A stretch of 64,000 nt of DNA from Pyrrhoderma lamaoense (taxonomy: Eukaryota; Basidiomycota; Agaricomycetes; Hymenochaetales; Hymenochaetaceae), in NCBI GenBank assembly GCA_002794735.1, contig NBAZ01000024.1:62001-126000 (forward strand). The letters are read 5' to 3'. Both the position numbers and the translations under genes were made by a program. Shown here piece after piece: positions 23,972-40,290 of this stretch. The notes beneath the pieces are model-generated. The model saw only the letters and a list, made by a program, of their open reading frames with translations. It searched no databases and was not told the origin of the DNA. The stretch's first letter is position 1. Each line of letters begins with the position of its first letter.

Positions 23972-25333
23972 ATATGAAATTTAGATTTTTAGGACATCAC
24001 CGCTGATAGTACAATGGCAAACCTTAAAATATAAAGTGTAAAGTCGTTGACGTGGGAATACTATTCAGTTCCTCCGCCTACGAAAAAAAAAATTCTATAA
24101 GTATTTGAGAAGCGCCCGCTTATTATCCTGGAAAATATAGGGTTTATGCTACATGTCATTGGGTATAAGAATGGGAACGAAATATGGCATCAAAGTTCAG
24201 AAGACGGTGCGTGCGCGTAAGAAAACTTAGAGTATTGCTTACTAAATTAGCATTTAGTAAAGTAATCCTTTTCCGACTTGGGTAATGTAATTCCCAATTC
24301 CAGGCAGAAGTGCAATTCTTGCAACATAAAGGCAAATTGACTCCAGCTTGGTACAGCGGAACCTGTCCGGAAGCTTCTAAGATATGTTATATATAGTGAT
24401 TCCTTTATTTTTCTCTCATATGCTACTTCGAACGAAGTTCTCATAGCTATCATCAGTTCATCACTTTGTTGTCTGATCTCAGTTGATATCAATCAAAAGC
24501 TATGTACCCATCTACTTTTCGGCGAAGCTCCAGCTCCTTTCTTCTTTATAACTCTTATTACCTGCGGCCAGCAAGGGTTTTTCTCTGATCTCAAGGTAAA
24601 TTACGTGATATACAACTATCACCATGTATATATACTAAAATAAGGTTTGAGAGGCTTCGGATATAATACGAGAAATAGTTCCCAAGTAGTGTTTTGAACG
24701 CTCAACAGCTGAGATAGTGTTACGATAGCAGAGTGCTAGTTTTATCCAGCAAGCTCATAATTCAATCATGAGTCTGTCGCTTCTCTTTTTTATAAAGATC
24801 TAAACTGAAGCCACATATACCCAAGTTTTAAGTGTTATTGTGGGAACCTTACAGATTTCTGAGAAAAATATCTTCGAGCTGAGTTGCTGATGCTTCATGA
24901 CTCAGTTTACTAGTCAGTATCTCAGTAGCCTCATAAGTATATATTCCTCTATCGATGTCTTAATATAGATGTAAGTGAAAATTTGAAGGGTGTCCTTATA
25001 TTGACCGACAAATCGCACGGATCATCTTGCGGCGTTCTCTTCGCTGAGGCAGCGGCTGATAATGGAGATACGGCTTGATTCGGTGTGTATCAGAAGCTCT
25101 TCTTTTAACTGACATAGAACTGATGATCATGCCAACGGAATCCTTGGAAATGTTGCGAAGATATCGGAGCTGGTAGGAAACTGCAGAAGTGTCTTTCCGT
25201 GCCTTCTTGTACCGAAATTAATCGTTATAATTGGCATGCAGCTTATAAGCAATTAGTATAAGACATCTTAGCACGGGCAGATTATCACTCTAAGTCACTT
25301 CTCTAAACTCACTATATACCAACTGCTTTCAGA
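23972..25333. other. 1.4 kb without a recognised gene
   Basis: Region between the divergent P450 and GMC genes. A minus-strand open stretch of 81 codons (24,247-24,492) has no family I know. The rest is AT-rich. It should include both promoters. Confidence 0.4.
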
Positions 25334-27929
25334 ATGCCGTTCGTAAGCGCCGAAGAAATTGAATCTGTTAGTGTTGACTACCTCGTTATTGGAGGTGGAA
25401 CTGCAGGTTTGACGCTAGCCGCTCGGTAGTAATCATTCATCTCGATCTCTCTGTGGAGCTAATAGTGGGGCCATTATACTTTTCAAGGTTAACGGAGAAT
25501 CCAGACGTCACTGTCTTGGTTATTGAGGCTGGAAGCTACCATGAGCCTACACCATTAATTGATGTTCCTGGTACGGAGCAGATATCTTCCTATTATTCAA
25601 CAGCATATATTGAGACAGATAATGATACAGCACTTATGGGTCAGGCAGTAACTAACCCAAAGTATGATTGGACCTTTTTCACAACTCCCCAGAAAAATGC
25701 CAACAACAGAGCTATCCTTCAACCTCGTGGGAAAGGCCTCGGTGGATCATCCTTAGTAAGCCTTACATAACGTAGCAAAAGCGCTATATTGATAAAGAGA
25801 TTTAGCTCAACTTTATGGGAATGTTCAGACCTTCTAAGGAAGAGCTTGATGCTATTGAGACACTTGGGAACAAAGGATGGAACTGGGACTCTTTCTTACA
25901 TTACTTGAAAAAGGCAAGATTATGTCTTATTCTTACAAATCACATCCAGTTGTTAATATATTCAAATTTTTCATATGATAGAGCGAGACAACTTATAAGA
26001 GTAACCTTTCTCCAGAGGATGCCAAACGTTTCGGTGCAGACCCAGACCCAGAGTACCACGGAACAGACGGTATACACCCAATTCACATAGATGAATTGAT
26101 TACTGAAGTATTGTGATCTCTCCAAAGGTCCGATCGCTAAATCATTGCCAATAGCTTGGCCAACAATCCTCTCCAATTTTTTCGATGCAGCCGAGGCTCT
26201 AGGTGTTCCTAGAAACCCAGATACGGTGCGAGAAAGCTTTATGTATCTATACAGCTCTTTTATCTGATTATTAAGAATTCTATTCGTACTAGAGCAATGG
26301 AAGGAACATTGGTTCCATGACATCTTTTGCGTCAATTGATCCTGCTACAGCTAAACGTTCATATGCTACGCCGGCGTATCTCGAGCCTAACATTGGAAGG
26401 AAGAATCTTCTTGTACTCACAGATGCTCAGGTTACGAAAGTATGTCTGACTTCTGGTATGTAAAAGAATGATTTGAAATCGATAACTAGTATATAGATTA
26501 CTCTTGAAGATGACCAAAATTCACAAAAGAGAGCTACTGGAGTTGAATTAGTCAAGGGCGGTAACCGAGCTGTAGTTAGGGGTGTCAAGAAAGATGTTAT
26601 TATCTCTGCTGGTGATCACAGATCCATGTCATCTTTTTTGAACCTCAAATTCAATATTATTTGTACTCTAGGTTCCTTACAAACACCACAATTGCTAGAG
26701 CTTTCCGGAATAGGGAACCAAGATTTACTATCAAAGTATGGGATAAAAACTGAGATCAATCTACCTGGTGTAGGAGAGAACTTGCGTACGTTAACCGTTC
26801 TTATCATATGCGTAGATGCTAATTATTTAATCGCAGAGGACCATGTTGGAGTGGTCGTTATCAATGAAGTTGAGACGATTGAAGACACTATGGACGTACT
26901 CGCTGATCCCGAAGTGGCTAAGGCTCACCAAGAGCTCTAGTAGGTCTATGTACTATTGCTACGGTCTACTAATCCTCATTGTTTTACCACAGCAAAGAAC
27001 GTCAAGGACTTCTGACTTTTGTTCCGGCTCTAGGATTCACATTTTTGTCAGGAGAAACCCTTGGAGACAAGAAAGATATACAAGCATGGAGAGACAAGGC
27101 ACACGCAAGTTACACAGAGAGCATCGCAAGGGCTATTCCTGAGCTGAAGTCGGGATTGGAGAAACAATACCAGATACAACAGCGAATAATCACGGATGAT
27201 ACACAAGCTATTGCCGAGTATGATCTTTCACCCTCTTTACTGTATGCATGATACTCATCTCAAACTTCAGAGTGATTATGATTAACGGACATCTACCCGT
27301 TCCATACTCTACTCCAGTCAAAGGGAAGCGCTACAACTCAAACTTTTGTATTCTAATGCACCCACTTTCTCGAGGAAGTGTACACATCAACTCCAGTGAC
27401 CCACTCGCACCTCCGGCTATAGACCCGAACTATTTTGCTAACTCAGCTGATCTTGATATCATTGTTCATGCTATACAATTTTCCTTACGCCTTAATAGTA
27501 CTTCCCCGATGAAGGAATGCGTGAAATCTCAGGTCGTGCCTTCTAAGGAACTACTTGATCGCGGAGAAGAAGGGCTGAAAGAATATATTAAGGAGAACTG
27601 TGGCCCTATATACCATCCTGTAGGAACTGCTTCTATGCTTCCATTAGAAGAAGGAGGAGTGGTAGATGCGAGTCTGAAAGTGTATGGCACCAGTAACCTT
27701 CGTGTCGTTGATCTTTCTGTACTTCCTTTGGTAAGTTGTTTTACTACTGAGCTGGACCCATCTTTGCTAAGTCCTTCCCTCAGGAATTGGCTTGTCACAC
27801 ACAAGCTATTACATATGCTGTTGGTGAAAAAGTCAGTAACCATATTTCTAAGTCTCGTATAGCAGAAAGTCTAACAGATTCCGTGTCAAGGCCGCGGATA
27901 TTATTAAGGCAGAGTATTTTCGCAACTAA
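25334..27929 (+). CDS. GMC oxidoreductase, intracellular
   Basis: FAD-dependent alcohol oxidase or dehydrogenase of the glucose-methanol-choline family, likely using an aryl or aliphatic alcohol. I could join 13 exons in phase, about 634 residues with no break: 25,334-25,425; 25,488-25,755; 25,806-25,913; 25,982-26,069; 26,128-26,225; 26,293-26,439; 26,497-26,611; 26,672-26,785; 26,837-26,939; 26,993-27,217; 27,271-27,730; 27,784-27,831; 27,891-27,929. The FAD site is VDYLVIGGGTAGLTLAARL; the GMC signature PRGKGLGGSS lies at the end of exon 2; SAGSLQTPQLLELSGIG is split by intron 7. The active-site pair is His in YHPVGTASM and His in ELACHTQAITYAVGEK. No signal peptide precedes the FAD motif. 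Intron 3 appears to use a GC donor (AAG|GCAAGA). It is a good reference for an intact gene in this window. Confidence 0.92.
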
Positions 27930-28172
27930 GGGTAAAAAAGTGAATTCAAATAATCTCTTGGTATTGTGTCTTCCATGCTTCAGAAGATGAATGTATAGTA
28001 TACTTTTGTATGTATTTGATGCCTTACTGGTTGTTCGTTTACGATATTCAAATTTGAACGGTTAAATGGTATAAATCTTATGGTATTACTGATAAGAGTA
28101 GTAACGTATAGTTATTAAAAGAAGCGATCAAAGTCCGTGTGAGATCATAGCTCATCAATAGAAGCTGTTCCC

Positions 28173-31055
<2,883 letters not shown>

Positions 31056-32496
31056 ATGGCAGACACTCAGCAAGCAATAGATACTACACCAATGTAAGTC
31101 AGATTCAATAACACCTGCCTATTCGGTAAGCTCATTTTCGACCCTTTCTATTTCACAACCTCATTAGAGCGGCGCCCCTGGTAACATCTAGTCTGCCCTT
31201 GTCTTACCGTGTGTTTCTTACTGAATTCACGTTTAGCTCCTAGGGTATATGTTCAATTGGGCACTTTACGGCATCTTATCTGTGCAAGTTTGTCTGTATA
31301 CTCTATTCCTCTCCTCGGGGATTACTTCTGACTTTGGAAAAACCTATAGATATATATCATCTGGCTTTCAAGAAGGATGGCAAATACACGAGATCGTTTG
31401 TGTATGCCTTATATGCTGTAGAGACGGCTCAGACAATTATCGCAACAAATGATGCATTCAATACTTATGCAAGGAACTTCGGCAATATCGGTATTCTCGT
31501 CCTTGTTCAGAATGTATGGCTCTCAGTGCCAGTACTCACTGGTATAGGTGAGTAAGAAACGTCACAGCTTTTGGACATGTGGCCGACCTCTTGATTTCAT
31601 CTAGTTAGTGGCGCCGTTCAATTATACTACGCGAAACGCATCTATAGCCTATCAGATTCTCTCCCTCTTGGACTCCTTGTTGCAACTGTAACGTTTCGGA
31701 TACTGAGCTACCCACGATACCCGCTGATAATCTTCTCTCCTTCGCAGATTGCCTTACTTCAAGGTTCTTCAGCGATCGCTACGGGCGCAAAAGCCCACCA
31801 AATTGGCAATTTTGTTGATTTGGAAGCAAAATCATATCTTGTTACTAGTGTAAGTAACGAAAATAATGTCTATGTTTGTATCCACATCCTGACTTCGCTC
31901 TTAATTATAGATATGGCTTATCGGGAGTGCTGCATGTGATGTCTTGATTGCGGGTAGCATGACCTTTCTTGTGAGCTTCTACTACTTTGGATTTTGTAAT
32001 CAGTAGTTGACTCTTGTAAAAGCTCGTTAGACGTGATACTGGGATGCATCGAACACATGAAATTATCACTAGACTTGTTCGACTTATTGTTGAAACTGGG
32101 TCTTTAACAGGTATGTATTATTACCCTATCTTTGTGAGGAAGTGATTTATAGCTTTCTTCTTTGGAACAGCCACAACTGCTATCGTTGATGCTATTCTCT
32201 TCCTCGCTCAACCGGGACAAAGCTATCATGTCTGTGCTGCACTAACTTTGGCAAAGTTGTATTCGAACTCGCTGCTCGTACTCTTCAATAGTAGATCTCG
32301 CGTTGTATCGGTACAATCTCAGAACACTACCAGCCAGGGCTCGTACGGATTCAGTAATATGCATAGACGAGGCTTTACTGACAGTCGATCACCTCCTGCT
32401 ACGACCCTTTCTACAACTATCCATGTTCATGAAGAATCGTTTTTAGAGACAGATTCGATACCGATGGATAGTATAACAAATCTCAAGTCTAAGTAA
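31056..32496 (+). CDS. DUF6534-like multi-TM protein (copy 1)
   Basis: Exon 1 is short (MADTQQAIDTTPM). Next comes GYMFNWALYGILSVQ, then YHLAFKKDGKYTRSFVYALY and ETAQTIIATNDAFNTYARNF in a long exon to about 31,548. A further exon gives GAVQLYYAKRIYSL, then IALLQGSSAIATGAKAHQIG near 31,750-31,810, IWLIGSAACDVLIAGSMTFL near 31,915-31,970, RRDTGMHRTHEIITRLVRLI, AIVDAILFLAQPG, and AKLYSNSLLVLFNSRSRVVS near 32,250-32,310. The C-terminal tail is hydrophilic and ends LKSK at 32,496. The plan is seven TM helices with a cytosolic tail, typical of this basidiomycete family; function unknown. Paralogues in this window are at 40,291, 53,473 and 56,200. I saw no frame break. Confidence 0.8.
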
Positions 32497-33498
32497 GTGA
32501 TCACCATTATTCATTATACTCTTATAGTAATAACTATCTATTTTATCAGAGGGCTGACGGACTCGGCGGTTTAAAAGTACCTTTTAACTTATCTTTTCGT
32601 ATATTGGTTTTATCTTGTTGTTAATTCATCATGTCACGCATTAGTTCCTGGGATCTGTAATATTGTACATGTACCTTTGTATACGACCTGAGTTTTTTGA
32701 ATGAATGAAATTATTTTTATAGATATCGTAAACCCAGATTCCCGATGATAAGCATAAGGGAAAATCTTTTTACTGTTCCCATCTGGGCTTGTGATACATC
32801 ATCAGTTCGAACAGATTTTTCTGTTCCTGTACGTACATGTATAATGCTCATGGGGAATGAAGTCCAAAGTAACGATATACTACTATATTCTTTCTCACTT
32901 CTATAGTTACCGGAGTTGACAAATTGTCAAATGCTGTGCACGTCTAGAAGCCTGATGCCAGAATCATCCACATTTCGGATGCTGACTAGAAGAGGCTTCC
33001 AAAAGCTCCCCGAAGAACACGGACTCTGGATATTATCTACCCGGCTTGTCTTCTTAAGAATTTCCGCTGTTTACACGTTCAGACTCACATGAGAGGACAA
33101 GTCTTTTTCAAATTACGGAAATAGCAAGATTTATTGATACATGATCACGTAGACAACAGCGTGGGTTAGCATAGATACAGTGGTTGAAGTGGGCTTGTAT
33201 TTACCCGCTATGATCTGATTAGCTCGTTTTTTTACGAAGCCCTTTATCGCTTACAAAGTTTGGGCTATGATGGATAACTTCAGATTCCCTTTCTTTATTG
33301 TATCAGTTTCAAGAGTTTGTTTAATGAAAGTCTCTATTTATGTATATTACGCAATGATATAGTATGGGATATGTTGTATCTTCAACATTCATAGACAAAA
33401 CTCCCTGTACAGAGAAAGAAAGCCAGCGTCTTAGTACCTGCTCTGAGATAACTCGTGTCCAAAGCCTCATGCTACACTCTCGTAGGCAATCAATTAAG
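32497..33498. other. 1 kb between convergent genes
   Basis: AT-rich sequence between the ends of the DUF6534-like gene and the first member of the minus-strand trio. No gene recognised. Confidence 0.4.
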
Positions 33499-34915
33499 CT
33501 ACTCCTCAGTTTTTGTTCTCGGCGCATAAGAGTCGACTGAGCTATCCTCATGTACTGACTCCATGTCAGCTGTGAACCTAATGGTTGAAATGCGTCCATT
33601 CCTCGTATGATTAGGTACATTTGACATCGAATTGGCACTTATGTCAGAATTCCCTTCAAACGACCGTTGTCTACTGACAATCAGAAACACTACCGTTGGA
33701 TAAATACCCTTTAGATATAGTATCACGATGAGCACGTTCATTGTATATATAATATCACTGGCTTACCGCAGCCTGGGAGTGTATAGGGAGGTATACATCT
33801 CCAAGTGTACCTGAAGGAAGGCGAACTAATGAGCCAATAAACATTATCATCTAAAGATCATCTCAATGAATCATCAATATGAGATCGGTAATGATTCGTA
33901 CTCCCGAAATGCAGTAAATCGATCCTGATTCAATAAGCATTAGAAATATACTCTCCACCTTTTTACCTGACTTGCGACCTTGCCGGACAGAAGGCGTATT
34001 TTCTCGCATATGTTGCCTATTTTATAGTAGGTTACTGACTAGTATCGTGACTACAATTGGTATGATCACTGTACATACCAGAATATGATCAGTATGGACG
34101 CAGTTGCCGTTATATTTGTGAGGAGAGATAGGCCCAAACTAGCAGTTTGGAATATTTCAAGGGCCCGTTGAGTCTCTGGCATCTCAGCTTCTAAGCTCTT
34201 TGTGGCGCTCAGACGCACTCGAAGACCAATTGTCATGACTGTACAAACTGCAGATTATATGATATGAGCAGGTGTATGATATTGCTGAATGAAAAGATTG
34301 ACGTACTAAAAAGGCAGACAATGAGAAATACGGGGACAGTGAGCATCTTCAAACGGTGGTGTCGGCAAATGATCCATGCTCTCCAAACAACCACTCCATC
34401 GGATAAAAATAGCTACGATGAAATCATGATAAAAAGCAGAATCCAGTAATTGTTATAGTGGTTGGATTCTTACATTTATGGTTATGAGTGCATTCAATAT
34501 CGGGTAAAACCTGAATATCGTTGCTACAAGAGATGTTGGCAAACGGTACAGGTATAGATCGATTTTCATATCTATGATAAGATTTGAGATTGATGATATC
34601 CAGTACAAAGTTGATAGGGTAAACATGAAGAGAGTCATGAAAAACGTGAATCGATTAGCCCGCGATTTACTTCTTAATTTACTAAGCTGTACTTTCAGCA
34701 CGTTATCGTAAGAGGGTTGGAAAGAAGATACTCACCTAAAGGAATAAATTGAAAATGGAACGAGAGTTGAGAAAATCCCTGAAGTCAGTTGTTGAGAGTC
34801 ATGCGCACAGGGATTTCAACCTATCACTACACATACCATATAAGAATGTTTGGCAGACAACACTCAGAGAAGTATAAAGGCACAATAAAACGGAGTGTTT
34901 GTCTATCAAAGACAT
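33499..34915 (-). CDS. Orphan multi-TM protein, trio member 1
   Basis: Start MSLIDKHSVLLCLYTSLSVV at 34,915, then FSTLVPFSIYSF, then FFMTLFMFTLSTLYWISSIS near 34,600-34,640 and FRFYPILNALITIN. Next come a WRAWIICRHHR-like loop, a repeated motif TASLGLSLLTNITATASILI, a loop carrying the KVERIF sequence, and the last helix GIYPTVVFLIVSRQRSFEGN near 33,650-33,710, followed by a hydrophilic tail ending TKTEE. I know this layout from unnamed basidiomycete seven-TM proteins; I cannot give a Pfam number or function. Introns of about 50-60 nt split it into many exons. One junction, before LSKLRSKSR near 34,690, does not close in phase. Members 2 and 3 follow in the same orientation. Confidence 0.7.
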
Positions 34916-35669
34916 TGTTTGACGGTGACCAGCAGATGATGATCGATGAAGTGCTTTGAGCTACCTATATATGTTCACGGAAAGAAATCATGATGATCAA
35001 ACAACATTTGACATGATCATGCAAACATAGAGACGACTTATGTAAAGAAGCTAATGTAAGTATTTTCAGCATCTCGGTACTAGTATCTTGGAGCCAATCA
35101 GCTGTAGTGAGCTTGTCCTCTATGACTGTGTACTCTTCTCAGATAAAATAATGAAGTTAGTATGAAGTCTGAGGTTTCAAATTTTGTGAGACGGATGTAT
35201 GCATACTTTTAATGAGTTTACCTATCTCTACCCGGAGAACACGGAATTCGAATATTTATTATTCGGCCTGACTTGTTGTATGTTTCAGTTGTCTTCACGC
35301 TTTGATTCAGAGCTATGAAATATGCTTTTTCACATCACAAAAATACTTAAATTTATTGACACAAGACTGGTTAGACAACAACGTGGGATAATATAGTCGA
35401 CAGTCGCTAAAGTGAAATAGTAAAATTCCGCTATGTTCTGATTGGCTCGTTCATTCTTCGCTCACGAAATTCAAAAATGGATAAAATTGGGATTCTTCTG
35501 CACATAAAACTAAGTTTGAAGAGGAGTTGTAGTACAAAGTATATTGCATCTCCGGAGATTCTGATTTATATTCCACATGTAAGAAAAACTGCCAGCGACT
35601 AGAGTACCAGCTCAAAGCTACCAAACAGACGAAGCTATATGATACACTCTCGTAAATACCCCTGTTAGT
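34916..35669. other. Spacer between trio members 1 and 2
   Basis: AT-rich, no gene recognised. Parts resemble the spacer downstream of member 1 (the 33.0-33.3 kb stretch beginning near AGCAAGATTTATTGAT has a counterpart near 35,345), so the duplicated unit includes flanking DNA. Confidence 0.4.
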
Positions 35670-37078
35670 CTACTCCTCAGTTTTTGTTCTAGGTACATCA
35701 GAGTCAATTGTGCTATCTTCACGCACTGACTCCACGTCAACAGTGAACCTAATGGTTGAAATGCGTCCATTCCTCGTATGATTAGGTACATTTGACATCG
35801 AATTGGCACTTATGTCAGAATTCCCTTCAAACGACCGTTGTCTACTGACAATCAGAAACACTACCGTTGGATAAATACCCTTTAGATAGAGTATCACGAT
35901 GAGCACGTGCACTGTATATATTACATCACTGGCTTACCGCAGCCTGGGAGTGTATAGGGAGGTATACATCTCCAAGTGTACCTGAAGGAAGATGAACTAG
36001 TGATCCGATAAACATTGTCATCTAAGAACCATTTCAGTAAATCACCAACCAAGACTATTAGAGAGCCATACTCCAGAGATACAGTAAATCAATCCTGATT
36101 CAATAAGCATTAGAAATATACGCTCCACCTTTTTACCCGACTTGCGACCTTGCCGGACGGAGGGCCTATTCTCCCTCATATGCTTCCTAGTTGATAGTAA
36201 GATACTCAGTAGTATCCTGGGCACATCTTACTGAGTCCTCACGTACCAGAACGTGACTAGTATGGCCGCAGTTGCAGTTACATTTGTGAGGAAGGATAGA
36301 CCCAAACTAGCTGTTTGGGATATATCTATAGCCCGTGAAACCCCCTTCAAGTCTTCTCTACCTATGATGCACATGTAAGCCCGAAGGCCGATTGTCACGA
36401 GAGTACCAGCTATGTAATATAGACTATCAGTAAGTATATGATAGCTACCTAAAGAGTAGCTCAACGCATACCGAAAAGACAGACAAAGAGGGCTACAGGG
36501 ATAGTGAGCATCTTCATACGGGAATGTCGACAAATAACCCATGCTCTCCATACAACCACACCGTCGGATAGAAAAAACTAATCAAGAGTTAGATTCCTTG
36601 TAACTTGGAGACGAGAGATAAGCTGACATTTATAGTTATAAGTGCGTTAAACAAGGGATATAGCCTCTCTATAGTGAATTCAAGTGATTCTGGTTCACTA
36701 AGGAGGAGGAAGACCCTGATAGTTAGAACGAAGTACGCTACTGAGGAGATCCAGTATAGCGTCGACAAGCAATACATAAAAACTATCAGGATGAACATCC
36801 ATCGGTTAGTTTGTGAGTTATTTTTCCTATTACTAGATAAATTTTAGTATGGCGTGAGCCGTAAAAATAGTATGTGTGTGTTACTAGTGGTATTGTACTG
36901 AGAAAGGGATGAGGGTGGAGAAAATCCCTGTGATCAATAAGCTTCGATGAGAACAGTACTCGCATATGCTAGATTTGAGTCTGGAATACTAATACTTACC
37001 AAATAAGAAAGTTTGACAGATAATTTCTTGAGAGCCATAGAGACTACTTATTACAAAACGTTCGTCTACCAAAGACAT
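35670..37078 (-). CDS. Orphan multi-TM protein, trio member 2
   Basis: Start MSLVDERFVISSLYGSQEII at 37,078. The middle gives MFILIVFMYCLSTLYWISSV and LYPLFNALITINV near 36,650-36,800. Then ILTDSLYYIAGTLVTIGLR-like and SQTASLGLSFLTNVTATAAI near 36,250-36,310, KSGKKVERIFLMLIESGLIY near 36,080-36,140, and the last helix GIYPTVVFLIVSRQRSFEGN with a tail ending TKTEE at 35,670. The N-terminal half differs clearly from member 1, but the last exon and adjoining intron are almost identical to member 1 at DNA level (a stretch of about 140 bp around 35,750-35,885 appears unchanged). Function unknown; predicted integral membrane protein. Confidence 0.7.
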
Positions 37079-37905
37079 TATATAGAGATGACCAGCATGG
37101 GGGAACTGGGGAAACGATTATAAGAGTGATATATATTCATTGGGCTATGGCGGTGAAAAAGAGTCGCGCTGTCATTGTTTGACACAGCCATGAGATGTTT
37201 CAAATCCTCAGGCTCAACCTTGCTTTGAATCACTGAGCGCGGTAGTAGATATGCCCAACACATACTAAGAGCATATGATCTAAAAGATGTGTCAAAGCCG
37301 ACATGGCCTCTCAGCATACACCTTTAGTATATACTCGCTTTATGAACTTGGAACAGGATCAGATGTCTTTTGGTGCCGAGATAATCTTGAATATCAAATA
37401 GTCTGGCAGTGTAGAGTGGTCTTGCTACCTAAAAAAGACATTTGCTTTACATATATGTGTCGTTGATTGATTGATTGATTAGTATGGGATCTATAAGAAT
37501 CATTGCAGCATAATCAACGCTTTGGGCATGTATAGTATGATCTGACGTCGGAGGCTACTACCAATACGTAACAGCGTGAGATAACATTGAAATTGATTGC
37601 CGAGATAAACTGACGATACTTTGCTATGATCTAATTGGCCTGTTCTTTTGAGAGTTTGTTTACTTACCACTTACGAGGATCAGGTTTGATAACTTCGAGT
37701 TTCTTCTGTGCATAAAATTGGGTTCTCCAGTGCTTATTTAATTGACCATAGTGTATCTCTTGCATTTTATTTAACAAAACATTTGAGCAGAAACAAATCC
37801 TAATATTAGCATGTTAGCGTTATGGATGCCAGAGCAATAGACTAGCTTATAGACGAAGTCACGCACTACATTACCATAGATACCCCATATAGACTACTCC
37901 TCGGC
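37079..37905. other. Spacer between trio members 2 and 3
   Basis: No gene recognised. It contains a short (ATTG)n-like tract near 37,460-37,482 (gttgattgattgattgatta). Confidence 0.4.
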
Positions 37906-39307
37906 TTATACCTTCGGTACGTCAGAGCTTATCGTGCTATTCTCACTCACTGACTCTACGTTGATAGTAAACGCCATAGTCGATACGCGTTCATCCCTTG
38001 TGTGATTAGGTACAGTTGACATCGAGTTAGCACTTGTATCAGAGTTTCCTTCAAAAGATCTCTGTCTGCTGACAATTAGGAAAACTACTGTTGGGTAGAT
38101 ACCCTTCGGATGATGTATCAAGATAGGCACATGAGCTAGAAAAATAAGGTCTATAGCTTACCGCGCTCTGACAGTGTATGGGAAGATATATATCTCCAAT
38201 TGTACCAGATGGTAGTTTAATCAGTGCTCCGATAAACATTACCAGCTAAACCCGTTTAAGTGAGTCATCTCTATAAAAACGATAGATAAACGTACTCCAG
38301 AGACGCAGTATATCAAGCCTGACTCAATAAGCATTAGAAATATACGCTCCACCTTTTTACCTGACTTTTGATTTCGGTGGACGGAAGGATTATTTTCTCT
38401 CAAGTGCCGCCTAGTTTATAGCAGGCCATTAGCTAGTGCTTGGGGCACAAAGAAGTATGATTACTGTACATACCAAAATGTTATCAATATAGCTGCAGTC
38501 GCTGTTACATTTGTAAGGAAGGAAATGCCCAAGCTAGATTCTTGGAGTATGTCTAGAGCCCGTTCATTCTTTGTCGTCTCAAGTTTTGAGCTGCTTGCGA
38601 GACTCATATATATTCGGAGGCCGATTGTCATTGCAGTGCAAACTGAGTATAATATATCATGAGCAAGCGTATGATTAATACTCTTAGAATAGATTTACTT
38701 ACCAAAAAGGCAAATATTAAGAAATATTGGGACAGTGAGCATCTTCAAGCGGTGATGTCGGCAAATGATCCACGCTCTCCATACAACCACCCCATCGGTC
38801 AGAAAGAGCTACATGATGACGTTTAGAAGCGCTATTTCATAGTTGTAAGGAAGGTGTACCACAGACATTGATAGTTATGAGTGCATTGAATATGGGGAAA
38901 AGCCTGAATATCGTTACTTCTACAGAAAATGATTCATGGCCCAAAAATAGAAAGACTCTGAGCAATAGAACTAGATTCGAAACCGATGATATCCAGTACA
39001 AAGTTGACAAAGTAAACATGAAGAGAGTCAAGAAGAATGTAAATCGTTTAGCCAGCGATTTACTTCTGTCATATCTAGGTGGATATGTAAGTACGGTATC
39101 ATAACAGGGACAGATAGGGATAACCTACCTGAAGGAATGAATTGACAAGAGAATTAGAATAGAAAAAACTCCTAGAAACAGTCAATGAGGGACATGCTCA
39201 CAAGATTCTCATAGATTTTCATACGTACCATATAAGAATGTTTGACAAACAACACTCAAAGAAGTATAAAGGCACATTAAACCGGAGCTCTTGTCTGTCA
39301 AAGGCAT
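37906..39307 (-). CDS. Orphan multi-TM protein, trio member 3
   Basis: Start MPLTDKSSGLMCLYTSLSVV at 39,307, very like member 1. Then MTLFMFTLSTLYWISSVSNL and FRLFPIFNALITINV near 38,870-39,030. The later exons repeat the QTASLGLSFLTNVTATAAI-type and KVERIF-type segments (near 38,330-38,560), and the last helix GIYPTVVFLIVSRQRSFEGN lies near 38,050-38,110. The tail ends SDVPKV because a TAA stands where members 1 and 2 continue, so it is a few residues shorter. Function unknown. It closes the head-to-tail tandem array. Confidence 0.7.
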
Positions 39308-40290
39308 TGCTTCGCGGTGATCAGAAGACGATGCTCGATGAAGTGCTTTAGCCTACGTATATATATGTACAATAATAACGATATCACGATGATCAACCTT
39401 TGATCTGATTATACAGACATAAAGGTGGTCTATGAATAGGAGCGTATATAAGTAGACTCGACAAGTCGATACTAGTAAATCAGATCTATAAAATATATCA
39501 GTGCTTGTCTATGTTTCGAAAGTGCTCTGTTTATGAAAATGAATAAAAGTAGTATGATGAGCTTACCCGGAACTCTATATTGAGTAACATATCCCTCCTC
39601 TCTTCTGACCCTAAAAAATTGATATTAGTCATCATAATCATGATACTCTACAGGATGTGAAACATACAGAGATAAGAATCCAGGATTAGATACTACCATA
39701 ACTATCTACAATACATGTAATCGGTACCAATTTTCTATAGGAGTAGTAAAATGCTAGTAGGAGAGGACTGAATGCCTCTTGTGGAATACAAAACGATATC
39801 AAGCCAAGGGCCAGAATGTTTCAATGAAGTAATTATTACTATATTAACTACTTATATTCAATTGATACCATGATACTTGTTTCGGAACCCTGGGCTTCAA
39901 ACATAAATATCATTGATTGATTGATATATAACTTGGATTCTGAAAAACTTTTCATACCAACGGATTTCTTTGTTTCACCGTACTTTACTCACGATATATA
40001 TTCACACCCTTCTCGACCTCCTGAGTGAATGAGGGAACCATGAGAGTAGTATTGCATATTCACAACGCTTCCTGCTGTCTCAGAAGCGCAAAACACGAGA
40101 AATTGTCCTTTGCCGCAACTATATACATTGTTTGGATTAGCCATTAATAACCAGTTTTCCCAGTTTTAATATACCTAAAAATAATGCGTAATGCCACCAG
40201 ATCACTTATGTAAGTATCATCTTGTCCGGTGATGCACATATAAAGTGAGCTTGAGAGCCATCCCAATCTCATGAGCTTGCAACAACTTCG
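39308..40290. other. 1 kb divergent intergenic region
   Basis: AT-rich DNA between trio member 3 and a plus-strand DUF6534-like gene. No coding sequence recognised; promoters of both should be here. Confidence 0.4.

Noticed and set aside
24247..24492. 81-codon minus-strand open frame as a gene
   Set aside because: No recognisable family, no partner exons, and it lies in an AT-rich region; length is within chance.
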